Shown here piece by piece: positions 22,901-33,601 of a stretch of DNA of 64,000 nt (positions within the stretch are counted from its first letter, which is position 1; each line of letters begins with the position of its first letter). Under the pieces are notes generated by a model. It did no database searches and was not told the origin of the DNA. It saw nothing but the letters and a program-made list of their open reading frames with translations. Both the position numbers and the translations under genes were made by a program. Origin of the DNA: Lentinus brumalis (lineage: Eukaryota; Basidiomycota; Agaricomycetes; Polyporales; Polyporaceae); contig MARA01000018.1 of NCBI GenBank assembly GCA_001792895.1, positions 186,001-250,000 of the forward strand, read 5' to 3'.

Positions 22901-25158
22901 TGTCTCACAGAAACCTAGATACAGAGAGCGGCCGTATGAACTCGTATGAATCGAGCCTCGAGGTGCACTCTGCATTCAAGCGCAAGTCCCTGAACCGTGA
23001 CAGATTGAAAGACATTTAGGAACTCGTTTCCGAGCTGCCTGGGAAGATGGCGGACGTTCGGGACGATCGCACAACGCCCGGGGGAGACTGCACTTGCAGG
23101 CCAGCCAGATACGGATCCAGGATGCCCGTTGCCCGCATCACCGAATGAACTGCTGGGACCTCCGGAAGGCCGACATATTGGAGTTGCAACTCCAGCATGA
23201 ATAACGGGGCGCCGAGGCCGCCTTCTTCGAGCTTCCCGTCAAGGTCTGGTGATCGTGAATGTCCCGAAATACGTCGCCAGTCCGAGGAGGAGGGAACTTG
23301 AGTCTTGAGAGACTACTCTACGGTGAGCAGCAGCCGGACGGTCGCGTCACCGTTACGCCAGCCTCTGACTTGTCTCGCAGCAAGCTAGATGCAGAGAGCG
23401 GGCGAGTCTCGCCATTTGTGCTCCAGCACAAGTCCCTCAGCGGGTCGCAAGACGAATATGCGCAGAATATCCCTGAAGCGGCGGCTGGGAAGATCGCGGA
23501 AGTCCGGTACGAGTGCCCAACGCCCGGGCGGGCGAGAACGCTTGCAGGCCATTCGGGTACGAGAGAGGCCCGCCTCGCCGAATGAATGCGGGGACGTCCG
23601 AAGGGCCAGTGTATTCCATGCCATGAGACGAACCCGCGCTGCTCGCACCGTTGCGTTGCCTGGGAGGTTTCTGCTGCACAATGATAGGTATGTATGTTGC
23701 ACAGGCATCAGGAATAGCTCCATCCTCCGAATGCTGACTACTAGACTCTAGTACACGCACATGTCCCTCAGTGGGCCGTAAGACGGATACGCGGAGCTCT
23801 TTCCCGAATAATTCTGAAGCGGCGACTGGGGTGATCGCGGAGTTCCGGAAACGTTGCACAACGCCGGAGAGAGAAGACACCTGCAGGCCGTCCGGATACT
23901 GGATCCAGGATGCACGCCTCACCGAATGAACAGCGGCGTCGTCCGAACGCCTAGCCTATTAGTGTTCCATTCCACGAGAGGGAGCCCGGGCCGCGGTGCT
24001 CGCACTGCTGCAGCGCTGGGAGGTCTCAGGCTCCACTGCACACTGACCGGTATGTTCCGCAGGTATGAGGATTCAGGAATAGCTCAAGCATCGCCTGATG
24101 CTCACCACCAGTCCACAGATGTCTCAGTGTCACAAGTGCTTGCTGCACACGACGCACCATAGTGGCCCGAAGCGGCACAGGGCTCTGTCTCGGACGAGTG
24201 CGAGCAGACAGCTTCCAGTGCTCGCTTTCCGGCAGGGTGCCCGGATCGCGATGCGCCGGGTAACCACCGCCCTCCCGACGATGTCCGTCATGTCTCGATC
24301 ATAGAAGCGAGCGACAACGGCGACTCGGAGTCGGCATGACAAGCTTGCCTCTATGCGGAAGAGCCCCGCCGCCGCCGTATCCAGTATCGTTCGCGCGCAG
24401 TCTACGAGATGCAGGGCAGAGCGAGCCGCGAGCGCATCCAAGGACCGCGACTCGGACGGAAGCCTCGCAGCAAGACAGGAGCAGAATCACACGTTCACGC
24501 GCACGGCGTACTTCGTCGCAGCTCGGAGGACGGGGGCACGTCGCGCCGGAATATATTGTCACAAGGCACGGCGACTATGTACATTGTACAGCAGCCGCAG
24601 TGTACGGTCCCGAATCTGCACCGGAACGTGCGCGCGGCGACCGCGTCGTCCACCCATCCCCGTCTACGCCGACCTCCGCACGCCCGACTCCTCCGCAGAG
24701 CGCAGAGCGCAGGCTCGAGTCTGCGTGCCCAGCTCGCAGCTGGCAGCGCAAAGCCCCGAGAGAGACCTCCCGAGAAGCAGACACGAGGAGTGCGGCGGAC
24801 AGAGGCGACGACTCGCCCGTGCGGGCGGGACGTAATACATAACCTCTCGCCTCACGCCTCTCACACCTCGCCTCTCACGCCTCGCCTCTCGCACCGCGCA
24901 GGGAAGACCCGAAGGACCGAAGACGGAGGTTAAGCCAGCTCGCCGGAGTCCCACGCGAGGCGCAGGCGCATCGAGACCGGCCGGACTCGGTCGGTTGTCG
25001 CTCGCACGCCGTCACGGTCGCAGCGGAGGAGATATATCCCGCCCGTGTGTCCCGGGGGTGCGAGTTCTCCTCCCGAGTCCCCGTCCCGGGGTTCCCGCGC
25101 GCCGCAGGACTGAGTCCTCTCTGCCCCCTCGCTGTCTTCCTTGCGCCGTGCTGTCCGC
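16998..25158. repeat. Tandem 8-kb repeat, unit 3 (8161 bp)
   Basis: The left part follows unit 2, while the DUF3533 segment (~18.8-20.4 kb) shares its diagnostic lesions with unit 4. The right part (~20.4-25.1 kb) differs from units 1 and 2 by indels. A stretch near 22,640 corresponding to about 6,650-6,880 is deleted, an extra exon-like module appears near 23,750-24,000, and a CCTCTCACGCCTCG tract is expanded near 24,840-24,895. No intact gene is seen outside the DUF3533 relic. Confidence 0.93.
18657..20386 (+). pseudogene. DUF3533/SNG1-type membrane protein, copy C (unit 3), broken
   Basis: This copy has the same exon order. It shares the 23-nt loss in the first TM segment with copies A and B. 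It shares with copy D a 13-nt loss near 19673 that leaves VPLVAY followed by TGA, and an intact GLSLEAMITIF exon and C-terminal KRLSETEKGKEKAAE tail ending at 20386. Private changes are a base lost just before the donor near 19145, a 12-nt in-frame loss near 19398 (SWTRPYN where others have SWTMVNLRPYN), and a 3-nt in-frame loss in the LVAV block near 18880. The mixture of lesions shows that this copy is a recombinant of the two lineages. Confidence 0.83.
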
Positions 25159-26839
25159 CGTTGCGGGGCTCATGGGACTCGGGGGTCCGTCGTCGTCGTC
25201 TCTGGTGCTCCCGGGGCCGGTACGCGGTGTTGACCCGAGAACAGGTCCGCGTCGCTCGCTGTCGACGGGTAGTGCGCGGCCGCGGCTCACCGGCCTCCCG
25301 ACGGGTCGTCTTCCCGCCGTTGCTGTACATGTCGCCCCCGGGACGCCCTCGCAACGCAGAGAGCGCGTGCAGGCTGTCCTGCGTCGTACATGTGAGTACC
25401 ATGTCTGGATCTGCTCGGACCTGGACACTCACACGACGCTCCAGCCAGCTCGAAGCTCGCCCGACACCTGCTTCATATCGAGTGAGTGCCCGTCTCGTCC
25501 GCGCCCTGCGTCCCCCATCTGTGTCTGATCCAGGGTCCGTGCTCCAGGCGGCGAGACCGCTGCAGGAGGGACGGGTCCGGGTGTTGACGTTGACTGTGCG
25601 GGAGTCGGCTGCACGCTCGTCTCCCGCCGCCCGAGTTCGTCTCCCATCGGCCGGTTCACGGCTCGAGCGCGAGCTGTGGCTCTCCCGGTCGCGTCCCGCG
25701 TCTCGCATGCCGCTGCGCCGACCCGGGCTCTCGAGTCGAGGATCTGGGCGGACGTCGGTCTTGAGGGAGGGCAGCGGCGGGTGTCGAGAGCCACTGCGGG
25801 CCGCGCGGCGTGGAGATGCGGACGAGGGTGGCAGATGGAGGGACGGGACGGGGACGGTCGGCGGTGAGTCTTCCGGATTGCGTCGGGGCCTGCAGCGTCT
25901 GACGAGATCCGCAGAAACGCGGTCTCCCGGGGCGGCGCTGTTGAAGGTGTCGGCGAGCGCGAGCAGGCTCCCAGCGCAGCCTTGGCCACCGCGCGGCTGC
26001 GTCCGGTACGAGCCGCTGGGTTCGTGTCAGCCCTCTCTGCCTGTGGTGTCTGCCTCGACGTACCTCCCGGCACTCACCCGGGTCTCCTGGGAGGGTATGG
26101 CGTCCCATACGCAGAGGTATCGCGGGCATGGAGTAGCGAGAGTCGGCGGGATGTATGGGTCGTTGTATGCAGTTTCCGAGACTGGACAGAGCCAGCGGCG
26201 GCCAGCGTAGAGTACGGGTGTGCGCCGAGCAGGAATGCGTGCGCAGACGCGAGCGCGGGAGGGAGCGTTTGAGGCTCGGGAAGGAGGAGGCAGCGGGTAC
26301 TTACAGTTCTGATATCCGTGTATGTCCCAGTAAATCGCAATAGACCGCAGTCCCCAAGCGAGCAGATGGCAGGCGATCTTGAGTGCATGCGCAGGCTGAA
26401 TGCGGGCGGACGCGCACGGGATCTGCAGACGTGCATCGGGCTGCGTGCATCGGGCGAAGCGGCCGCGCGAGATCTGGGGCAGGGAGACAAGAGGGAGACA
26501 GCCAGAGCAGAGAGCACGGCGACGAGCAGAGCAAGAGCAGAGCCCGGGCCGCAGTCTCACCTGTCTGTGTGCCCCACCCGTGTCCCCGTGTAATAGCGAG
26601 AGTGTGCCCCACCCGTGTCCCCGTGTAGTAGAAAGAGAGTGTGCCATCCCACCCGTGTAATAGCGTGAGTGTGTGCCCCTTTCTCGCGTTTCTATCGCCA
26701 GACGTGTGCGCGGGGGCCGGGGACGCGTCCGTCACGTGCCCGCGCCGCCTTCTCGCAGACGTCACCGCACGTCGCATTCCGTGGCTGTGAGTGACCGGCA
26801 CCCATTCAATCTGCCTCTGCACGCAGTCTCCTCCGAGCC

Positions 26840-28939
26840 CAGCCTCGCGCCGTTGCGGCGGGAGTACTTCATCATCATCGTCCGGGCCACCGCCTTGATT
26901 GTTGCGTTGATGTGGATATGTCTCCCCGTGTAAGCACGCCGGAACACCGCGACCACGTTCGTATCGTTCTAACGCCCACCTCACAGCTACTGGGGCGCTC
27001 TCTCCGATTCCCCGAAGCTCACGGGGAACCTCGAGGCATGGTTCATCGACCGCGACGGCGCCCGCGTCGGCCAGAGCCTCGTCGCCGCGGTCCGCAAGTA
27101 CTCGCCTCCTGGACCACAACTCGTGTGGAAGTTCATGGACCCGGACGACGTCGGAGATGACGACGACGTGCAGCGTATGGTCCTGGAAGAGCAAGTATGG
27201 GTCGCTGTTGTAGGTGAGCTCGTGTCCGATATTCCCGGCATGCGAAGTGATATCTCCATCGTACCGTTCTCCACCCTTCCCCCTCTGAGACAAGTGCGAA
27301 CCCTGTCCTCTCCCTTGCTCCTCAGAGCCTTGAGGCCAGGGCGAGAACTTACGTGACGTGTCTGGTTGCAATGGCACCGAGCAATTTCTTGGGAGAAGCG
27401 CTAGCCTTGGACGCAAGTTCTGGTCGCCAAGTGTCAGTAAACTGGTGAAGCCTTGCAGTGGGAAATCCCTCCTTGATCGAGTCGATGCGGTGGGGTATTG
27501 TTCTCCTAGCCCGAGCTGCTGACGAGAGCATCTCCCGAGTCTTCCTCTGGTCTGAGTCTTTGGACGTGCTTGTTGACTTCTTCCCGCAGTACAGCCGAAC
27601 GCAACGACTCACCTGTCCCGCGCACGCGTGAATGGAGACCAGACATATGATCCCACCACGGCGATCAAGGTCTTCTATTCGCAGGTGTGTGGTTCGTCCC
27701 CTGGACGGGTGAACAAGCCCCTCATGGTGTCCCCAGGCCCGTCAGGAGATTGCGACAGGCAACTACATAGTTCCGCTTACGACCGCCATGCTTCAAGCCA
27801 CGACCTCAGCGTACGCGACGCAGACTGCACAACGCTACTTCGCACAGATCAACTCGAACGGCGAGCCTAACTCGACTGCTCTCCAGTTGATCGCGAACGC
27901 CCCGCAGACGATTACTCCCGCAATAAGCTGGACGATGGTTAACCTGAGGCCGTACAACGCTCCCGCTGCTCAGGCTGTTACGCTCGTTGGCAACATATTC
28001 TTATGCATATTTTCGTGAGTGCGCCCTTCAGGCAGTGTCCGACGCACCGAGCTAACCCCGTCGGACAGATTCATGATCGTGAGTGCCACTCGTTGAACGG
28101 CGTATTTTACCTGTTCACACTCCTGCAGACTATGGCTAACTCTACTGCACGAGCTCTCATCGAAGCACACATGAGATTCCTCCCCTCCATCGCGCTCCGT
28201 ATCATCGTCCCCCTTGTTGCGTACTGAGCTACGCCCTCGTCAACGTCGCCTTTGACTTGCCCCTCGGCACCAAGTAGGCAGGATCTTTCATGCGTACGCA
28301 CTCGAATCTGACCTGAGTGACGCGCAGATATGGCGACGCGGGAGGGTTCTTGCTCTTGTTCTTCTTCATCTACCTCGGCATGTGCGCGCTGGGGCTGTCA
28401 CTGGAGGCCATGATCACGATCTTCACGCCGCGCTTCGTGCCGTTCTTCCTGTTTACCCTCGTGAGTGAGAGGCTGTTTTCCAATCATGATCATGTGTGAC
28501 TGACACATGCTCTGATAGATCCTGTACAACGTAGCCCCCGTCGTGCTCCCTGACGAGTTGCAGAACTCGTTCTACTCGTATGGCAGTGGATTCCCCATCT
28601 GGTGAGCGTGCCAAGATCTCGCGGAGCTGTGTACCGTGCTAACCTTCTGCTCTACAGGAACCTGTGAGTAGCCACGACGAAACTTGCGACACTACTGACC
28701 GTGCATTCTCATCTAGATCTCAAGCCCTCCGCACCGTCATGTTCAACACGAACTCCCACCTCGGCCGGAACGCGGCGGTCATCATCGCCTGGATCCTCAT
28801 GTCCTGCGGGACCCTTTCGCTCCTGACGTGGCTCACGCGCTGGTACGAACGTCGCAATCGCCGGCGCGCCATGCGTCCCAAGTCCCCAGTCAAGCACCTT
28901 TCCGAAACAGAAAAGGGCAAGGAGAAGGCCGCAGAATAG
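26840..28939 (+). pseudogene. DUF3533/SNG1-type membrane protein, copy D (unit 4), least damaged
   Basis: This is the only copy with a complete first TM segment (FIIIVRATALIVALMWICLP), spliced to VYWGALSDSPKLTGN. The second intron is enlarged to 27214-27589 by an insertion but still splices in frame to VQPNATTHLSRARVNG. The large exon (AMLQATTSAYATQTAQRYF) is open. The 10-nt and 6-nt exons are conserved, and the tail KHLSETEKGKEKAAE ends at a stop at 28937-28939. The one clear lesion is the 13-nt deletion near 28222, shared with copy C, which gives an immediate TGA in the fourth TM region. In addition, the donor after GTK has changed to GTAGGC. A functional allele could exist in another strain; here I call it a pseudogene. 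Confidence 0.8.
27235..27588 (-). other. Insertion in the DUF3533 intron of unit 4, with exon-like minus-strand frame
   Basis: Units 1-3 have an intron of about 50 nt at this position, while unit 4 has 376 nt. The extra ~350 bp have no counterpart elsewhere in the window. On the minus strand they carry an open frame containing SIKEGFPTARLHQFTDTWRP and ending ATRHV, directly before a GTAAGT donor near 27352. It may therefore be a captured exon of another gene. I do not recognise the protein. The insertion ends in TTCTTCCCGCAG, which serves as the acceptor for the host intron. Confidence 0.6.
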
Positions 28940-29070
28940 CGATCTGTCCGGATGCTCGTCCGTATCGTATGTCTCGAGTTTGTATCAGGTTACGTGTATC
29001 GTTGGATAGATTGTAATAACACGGTGGACTTCGCTCTCAAGGGCCCCACCCGGCCCTACCTTTTCAAGTC

Positions 29071-29387
29071 TGTATGTGCCCTTTCATCGTATCACTCGCT
29101 CACCGACCACACTCATCGTTATCCTAGTGCAAGCTCGTGGCCAGCGGCGGCCCGGCACCCTTACGAGAGTCTGCGGCGCTAAGATTGCGGACTTGTTGCG
29201 CTGTGCCTGACGGAAGCACGAAAGCGTGCTTGGCTGAGCACGACATTGCCCATCCGCTGCGGCCAATTCTCTCCCACCGTCGTATAAAGGGACGCGCACG
29301 AAGGGTGAGATATGTTTGTCGGTTCTTTGCCAGCCTGTTTCGCCGCTGCGAGCGCGTTCCCCGGCGATCAGCGACTCCAGCGGTGCG
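29071..29387. other. Intergenic region between repeat array and MFS gene
   Basis: This is unique sequence between the end of the last repeat unit and the MFS start codon. It carries no convincing gene. It contains the TATA-like box at 29283-29289 and presumably the MFS promoter. Confidence 0.6.
29283..29289 (+). promoter_or_regulatory. TATA-like box upstream of the MFS gene
   Basis: TATAAAG lies 99-105 nt before the inferred ATG at 29388. It was chosen because the FunK1 gene at 45.1 kb and the gene at 55.3 kb also have TATA-like boxes 80-90 nt before their start codons. Confidence 0.4.
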
Positions 29388-32238
29388 ATGTCGTCTCCAG
29401 ACATTGACTATGCGTCCATTCGAAAGGGCTTCGGCTCCGACGCCGGGTCGACTCAGGATAAGCAGCGGGACCCGGAGAAGACCGGACACGAAGATACGAC
29501 CAGCGAGGAGCAGGCCAATGTCGGTCTGCATGAGTTCGCGGTCGCCAAGCAGTCGGGTCTTCGTGTGACTCGGGAAGAGAACCGACGGTGAGGAGTCCGC
29601 TCCCGGGCTTGGTAGCGCAAGAGTGCTTACTTCCTGTTCCAGGATCGCGAGGAAGATAGACTTTTACATTCTTCCCATGGTACGGCGATCCTAACAATAA
29701 ACCGCGCGTGCGTAACTCACCGGGGACGGCATACAGCTCTGTATGTGTCAGGGACTGAGTTTTTGTGAGTCTTCTCCCCAGGCATTCTCTGTTGTGCTTT
29801 CATGCTGAAGGGAAGCGATAGTGGACAAGACGGCGTATGTTACCGATTTGTCCGTGTTGATGCGATGTCATTTTGACTGCTGACGGTACACTACGCACCC
29901 GCCATCATCGCGTCAGCCTGAACTACGGCAATCTGTACGGCATGAAGACGGCGCTGCATCTCTCGGGCAACCAGTTCAGCTGGTTTGCGAGTAGTACGTG
30001 ACTCTACGCTTTCGTTCGCCATCTGTCTGACCACCTCGTACTCAACAGTCTTCTAGTACGTGCAGGGTGGCGCGTGACCTTGTCGCATGTGTCAATACTC
30101 GCTCTTCGCTAGTATCGGATACCTTGTGGGGAACTATCCCGATAGTTGGCTCCTGCAACACTACCCATCGGGCAAGGTCCTTGCGATCAGTAAGTATCAA
30201 CGCTGTATGTTTGCTCTTCATAGTTGAAACCCGACCGCCATGATAGCCACCTTGATCTGGGGAACCATCGTCATCACGTACGTACAGGACATGATCTCGG
30301 TCGGCTCTTCGGAAGCTCATCCCGTCATAGTACTCCGGCATGCACCAACTTTGCTGGAACCATGGTCAACCGGTGCGCTCGTACCCTGTCCACGTACTTA
30401 TCTAGCATGCTGACCAACTGCCAGGTTTTTCCTCGGACTGCTTGAAGCCATCGTGACGCCCGGCATGACAATATTGACGTCCATCTGGTACGCGCAGAGC
30501 GAAGTGCCTTTCCGTTCTCTCATCTGGTACTCGTTCAACGGCTGGGCTGGTATCTTCGGTGGATTCGTGGCCTATGGCGTAAGCAGGGCCTCCGTACCGA
30601 AGGTATGCAGCACCCGGACTGACGCATGCACTGCACGGCGCAGATTGGACATATCGAGACCCCGGAGATCGAGCTTTGGAAGTACATCTTCCTCATCCTC
30701 GGCGCGATCAGCATCTGCTGTGAGTATCGCGGTTGCTCTCGTTGAGCCGCTCCGCTGATCTGTTCCCAAGTCTCCGTCGTATTGTGGTCCTTCTTCCCCG
30801 ACTCGCCCGTCGAGGCGCGCTTCCTGACCCCAGAAGAGAAGGTACTCGCAGTGAAGCGCGTCGCAGAAGCCAAACTTGGCGTCAAGAACAAGACGTTCAA
30901 GTGGTACCAGGTGCTCACGTCTCTTACTTGCGGACGACGATGCACAGTGCTCATGCTACATACGCGTCTGTAGATACAGCATGCGTTGATCGACCCTAAG
31001 ACTTGGCTGCTATTTGTCGCGTCTATTGCGGCGCAGATTCCTAACGGGTACGTATCGAATCCTCCATGCTGAGTTGAGGTCGTACTCAAGTCCGCTTCAG
31101 GATCGTCTCCAACTTCTCAACCATCATCATCAAGGTTCGTACCTCGCAGGATCTTGGTGCCCGAGGTTTGACTGACTCCGCATCTGCAGGGACTGGGCTT
31201 TACCACGCTGCAAAGCACGCTACTCGATGCCGCCTCGTCCGGCGTGCAGATTTTAAGTCTGCTAGGTGCCGGGTGAGCCCACTGCCCCTTGCGTACGGAC
31301 GATCAGCGCCGTTGACTAAACTCGTCAACTCAGGTACATCTGCATGCGTTTCAAGAACTGTAAGTCGCGATGTGTTCCGGCCCACGAGTCGTTGTTCACA
31401 ACTTCCTCGTCCAGTGCGAGTCATCACGATGGCACTCGGAAATATCACCTGCATCATCGCTGCGGCGTGCTTGACATACCTCCCTTCGGACCTTAAATGG
31501 AACCGGCTGATAGCTTACTGGTTCACGAACTTCCAGGTGAGCCTCATGTCTGGCTTCGTTGCGCACTGACTCGGGTAACCTTGCGCAGTCCGTAGGATTC
31601 GCCCTGTCGCTCGTCATGATCTCGAATAATGTAAGCCGTGGAGTTCCGCCCGATCTGCAAACGTTGGGGCTGAGCGTGAATGGTATCAAAGGTCGGTGGT
31701 TTCACGAAGAAGACGTTCACGACGGCGGTGACGTTCACCGGGTACTGTGTCGGCAATATCATCGGGTGGGCTCTGTTTTCTCTCCCGCTTGCGTTGACGA
31801 TACTCAGCAAGGTTGCACTCCAGGCCGCACTTCCTCCTCGACAGCGAAGCGCCCAAGTACACGACCGGAACGACTGCCATGTTTATTGGCTATATCATCA
31901 AGACCGTATGTCACCTTGCCCTCGGCGCGTACATGCTATGGAGCAACATCAAGGTTGGCGCATACCCATTCGTCTTGGGTCCGAACACTTGTTGACTTCT
32001 CGGGATCGGGATACAGCGCGACCGCGAGCAGGGCAAGGTTGTGTCGCAAGAAGACCAGCTCAAGGGGAGGGTGAGTGCTTCCGATTCATTGACTTCGTCA
32101 CGCTGGTCTTCATTTCTGGTGCTTCAGAGGCTGGCATGCACGATCTCACCGAGTTCGAGAACCCTTACCATAGGTACGCCAACTGAATCCTCGACGATCC
32201 TGAAATTAGGCTAACCTTCGCATAGATATGTTCTGTGA
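29388..32238 (+). CDS. MFS transporter, DAL5/allantoate-permease type, 23 exons
   Basis: A twelve-TM major facilitator of the fungal anion:cation symporter group (yeast DAL5/TNA1 relatives), expected in the plasma membrane and taking up allantoate, nicotinate or similar organic anions. The substrate cannot be told from sequence. The start ATG is 29388 (MSSPDIDYAS). Family landmarks in order: RRIARKIDFYILPM, LNYGNLYGMKTALHLSGNQF, FYIGYLVGNYPDSWLLQHYP, FFLGLLEAIVTPGMTILTS, WYSFNGWAGIFGGFVAYG, FFPDSPVEARFLTPEEK, GFTKKTFTTAVTFTGYCVGN, and a C-terminus DLTEFENPYHR-YVL with the stop at 32238. Manual splicing gives 23 exons totalling 1572 nt (523 aa), with every junction in frame. It includes exons of 13 nt (29822-29834), 7 nt (30049-30055) and 13 nt (32226-32238). 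The length is normal for the family and no lesion is seen, so I consider it intact. Confidence 0.88.
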
Positions 32239-32369
32239 CTCGATATGTTTATACTACGCGCCGCCCTTGCATGCGACCACCTCTCGTGGGATTGTCCGTG
32301 GTTTTCGCCTTGCACCCCTTGCGGCCTTGAAACCACGATCTTGGATGACCATACACTGTTGGCAGGAAG

Positions 32370-33005
32370 ACTCAGCAGTCAGGCCTTGGGCCGGTCGCAT
32401 AACGCCTATCGCCTCATGCGCCGGCCGCGAAGACACGGCGGGCATTCGTCGTGAGGATGAATGCCGCCGCGGGATCCTAGTGAGCGACGTGGAATACGTG
32501 GAACGCGGCGTTCTCCTGGCCGAGCACGGTGACGTCGTCGAGAAGCGCGAGACGACCAGGCGGTATACTGATCTCTCTCATCGACTGCCGCCGGGCAAGC
32601 TGTGACAGGAGAGCGAATGAATCTGTGAGGGATGTCGATGGAAGGAACTCTCAGAAAGGAATGAGGCGAAGACGATTCATGCTATCGCCGGGCTCCCCAG
32701 GACGTGAGGGATGCGAAGTATGCCCACATCGCGCCCACTGCGAGCCGGAGCATTGGATCATGGCCATGTGCGACACCTACGTACCTGAGCGTGCTGGAGT
32801 GTGGATCAGTCGATAGCACCACGGACGAGGCATGGACTACATACGAGAGCAGCCGTGCCAGATCCCCGCCCTCGGCGCATTGATAGTCGAAACGAGCGAC
32901 TCGGGCGATGCTCGTGTTCATGGCTCCCAGAGCAGAACAGTCGCCGGGAACGGTAGGCCATTGAACTGCTTGGGAGAGACATATCTGAGCTGGTCTTGAA
33001 GTTCG
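32370..33005 (-). pseudogene. Strongly decayed third copy of the seven-TM gene
   Basis: Sequence on the minus strand aligns by eye with 38360-39150. The block GTGAGGATGAATGCCGCCGCG matches GTGAGGAGGAACGCGGCCGCA, and the translation AEGGDLARLLSYVVHASSVV matches GKGGDLVRLLWYVVDFSSAM. GVAHGHDPMLRLAVGAMWAYF matches the TM5 exon VSVALGLGLLLATAAGAVWAYF. Frameshifts and stops are frequent, the C-terminal exon is scrambled, and the N-terminal exons are not found. It is much older than the copy at 142-1003. It lies immediately 3' of the MFS gene, tail to tail. Confidence 0.7.
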
Positions 33006-33601
33006 CACTGCGCGAGAGATGTTTGGACCGTCCTATTTTGACAGGGATGGTCATGCAATAGCGGTTTCTAGAAATAACCGTAGGAGACAAGGTCAACTCT
33101 CGAGTACTTCCCTGGGCGGGGCGGGCCGGCGGTTAAGTTCGCGGCGAGAGCCTTAGCGCCGGTGACGGGTGGCTGTGATCGCGCCTTGTTCGAGTCGTCA
33201 GTGGCTCAGTGTCGTTCTCCTGACCTCTACGTCCGTACTACAAGACATCGAGCGACAAGCCTGTGAGCGAGACCGCATTGGTCACCGAGGTTATATACAT
33301 TGACTGGACTGAAGGTCCACAGCATTGACCGCTTCCCAGTGCACAAAGAAATCAAGTCCTCGGTCGGGCCTAAGCCTCGTGCACCCCCCTCAGCTGGAGA
33401 CAATAGCGGTCAGAAGAGCGAGCTCTATTGTTCGCCGCTTTGGTATGTCCAGCCATCGATAATGGCCGGTCCCCATCAAATCCGCATTGGCTTATCGACG
33501 TGATTGGCCAGATCCCGTGAGGGTGCAAACCACCACCGCGCAGTACAAAACGGCGCGTCCTCCGCGCGCCTGAAGGTTCGTCGTCTCTCTCCTCTACCAC
33601 C
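33006..33601. other. Intergenic region 5' of the first FunK1 gene
   Basis: No gene is recognised. A TATATA at 33292-33297 lies about 305 nt before the FunK1 ATG and could be the promoter if the leader is long. The start codon context is ACCACCATGTCC, a good eukaryotic initiation context. Confidence 0.45.

Larger units (their letters stand above)
25159..29070. repeat. Tandem 8-kb repeat, unit 4, truncated (~3.9 kb)
   Basis: The left part and the DUF3533 copy are present, but homology to the other units ends just after the DUF3533 3' end, around 29,070. There the shared GGGCCCTACTCGGCCCTG becomes GGGCCCCACCCGGCCCTA and then diverges. The roughly 4.5-kb right part is absent, so this unit is the right-hand edge of the array. 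It alone keeps an intact first membrane-spanning segment in its DUF3533 copy and alone carries a ~350-bp insertion in that gene's second intron. Confidence 0.92.

Noticed and set aside
26301..27416. 371-codon minus-strand open frame across the unit 4 DUF3533 copy
   Set aside because: It runs antisense through real DUF3533 exons and the intron insert; its translation in the exon part is a mirror of the true frame.
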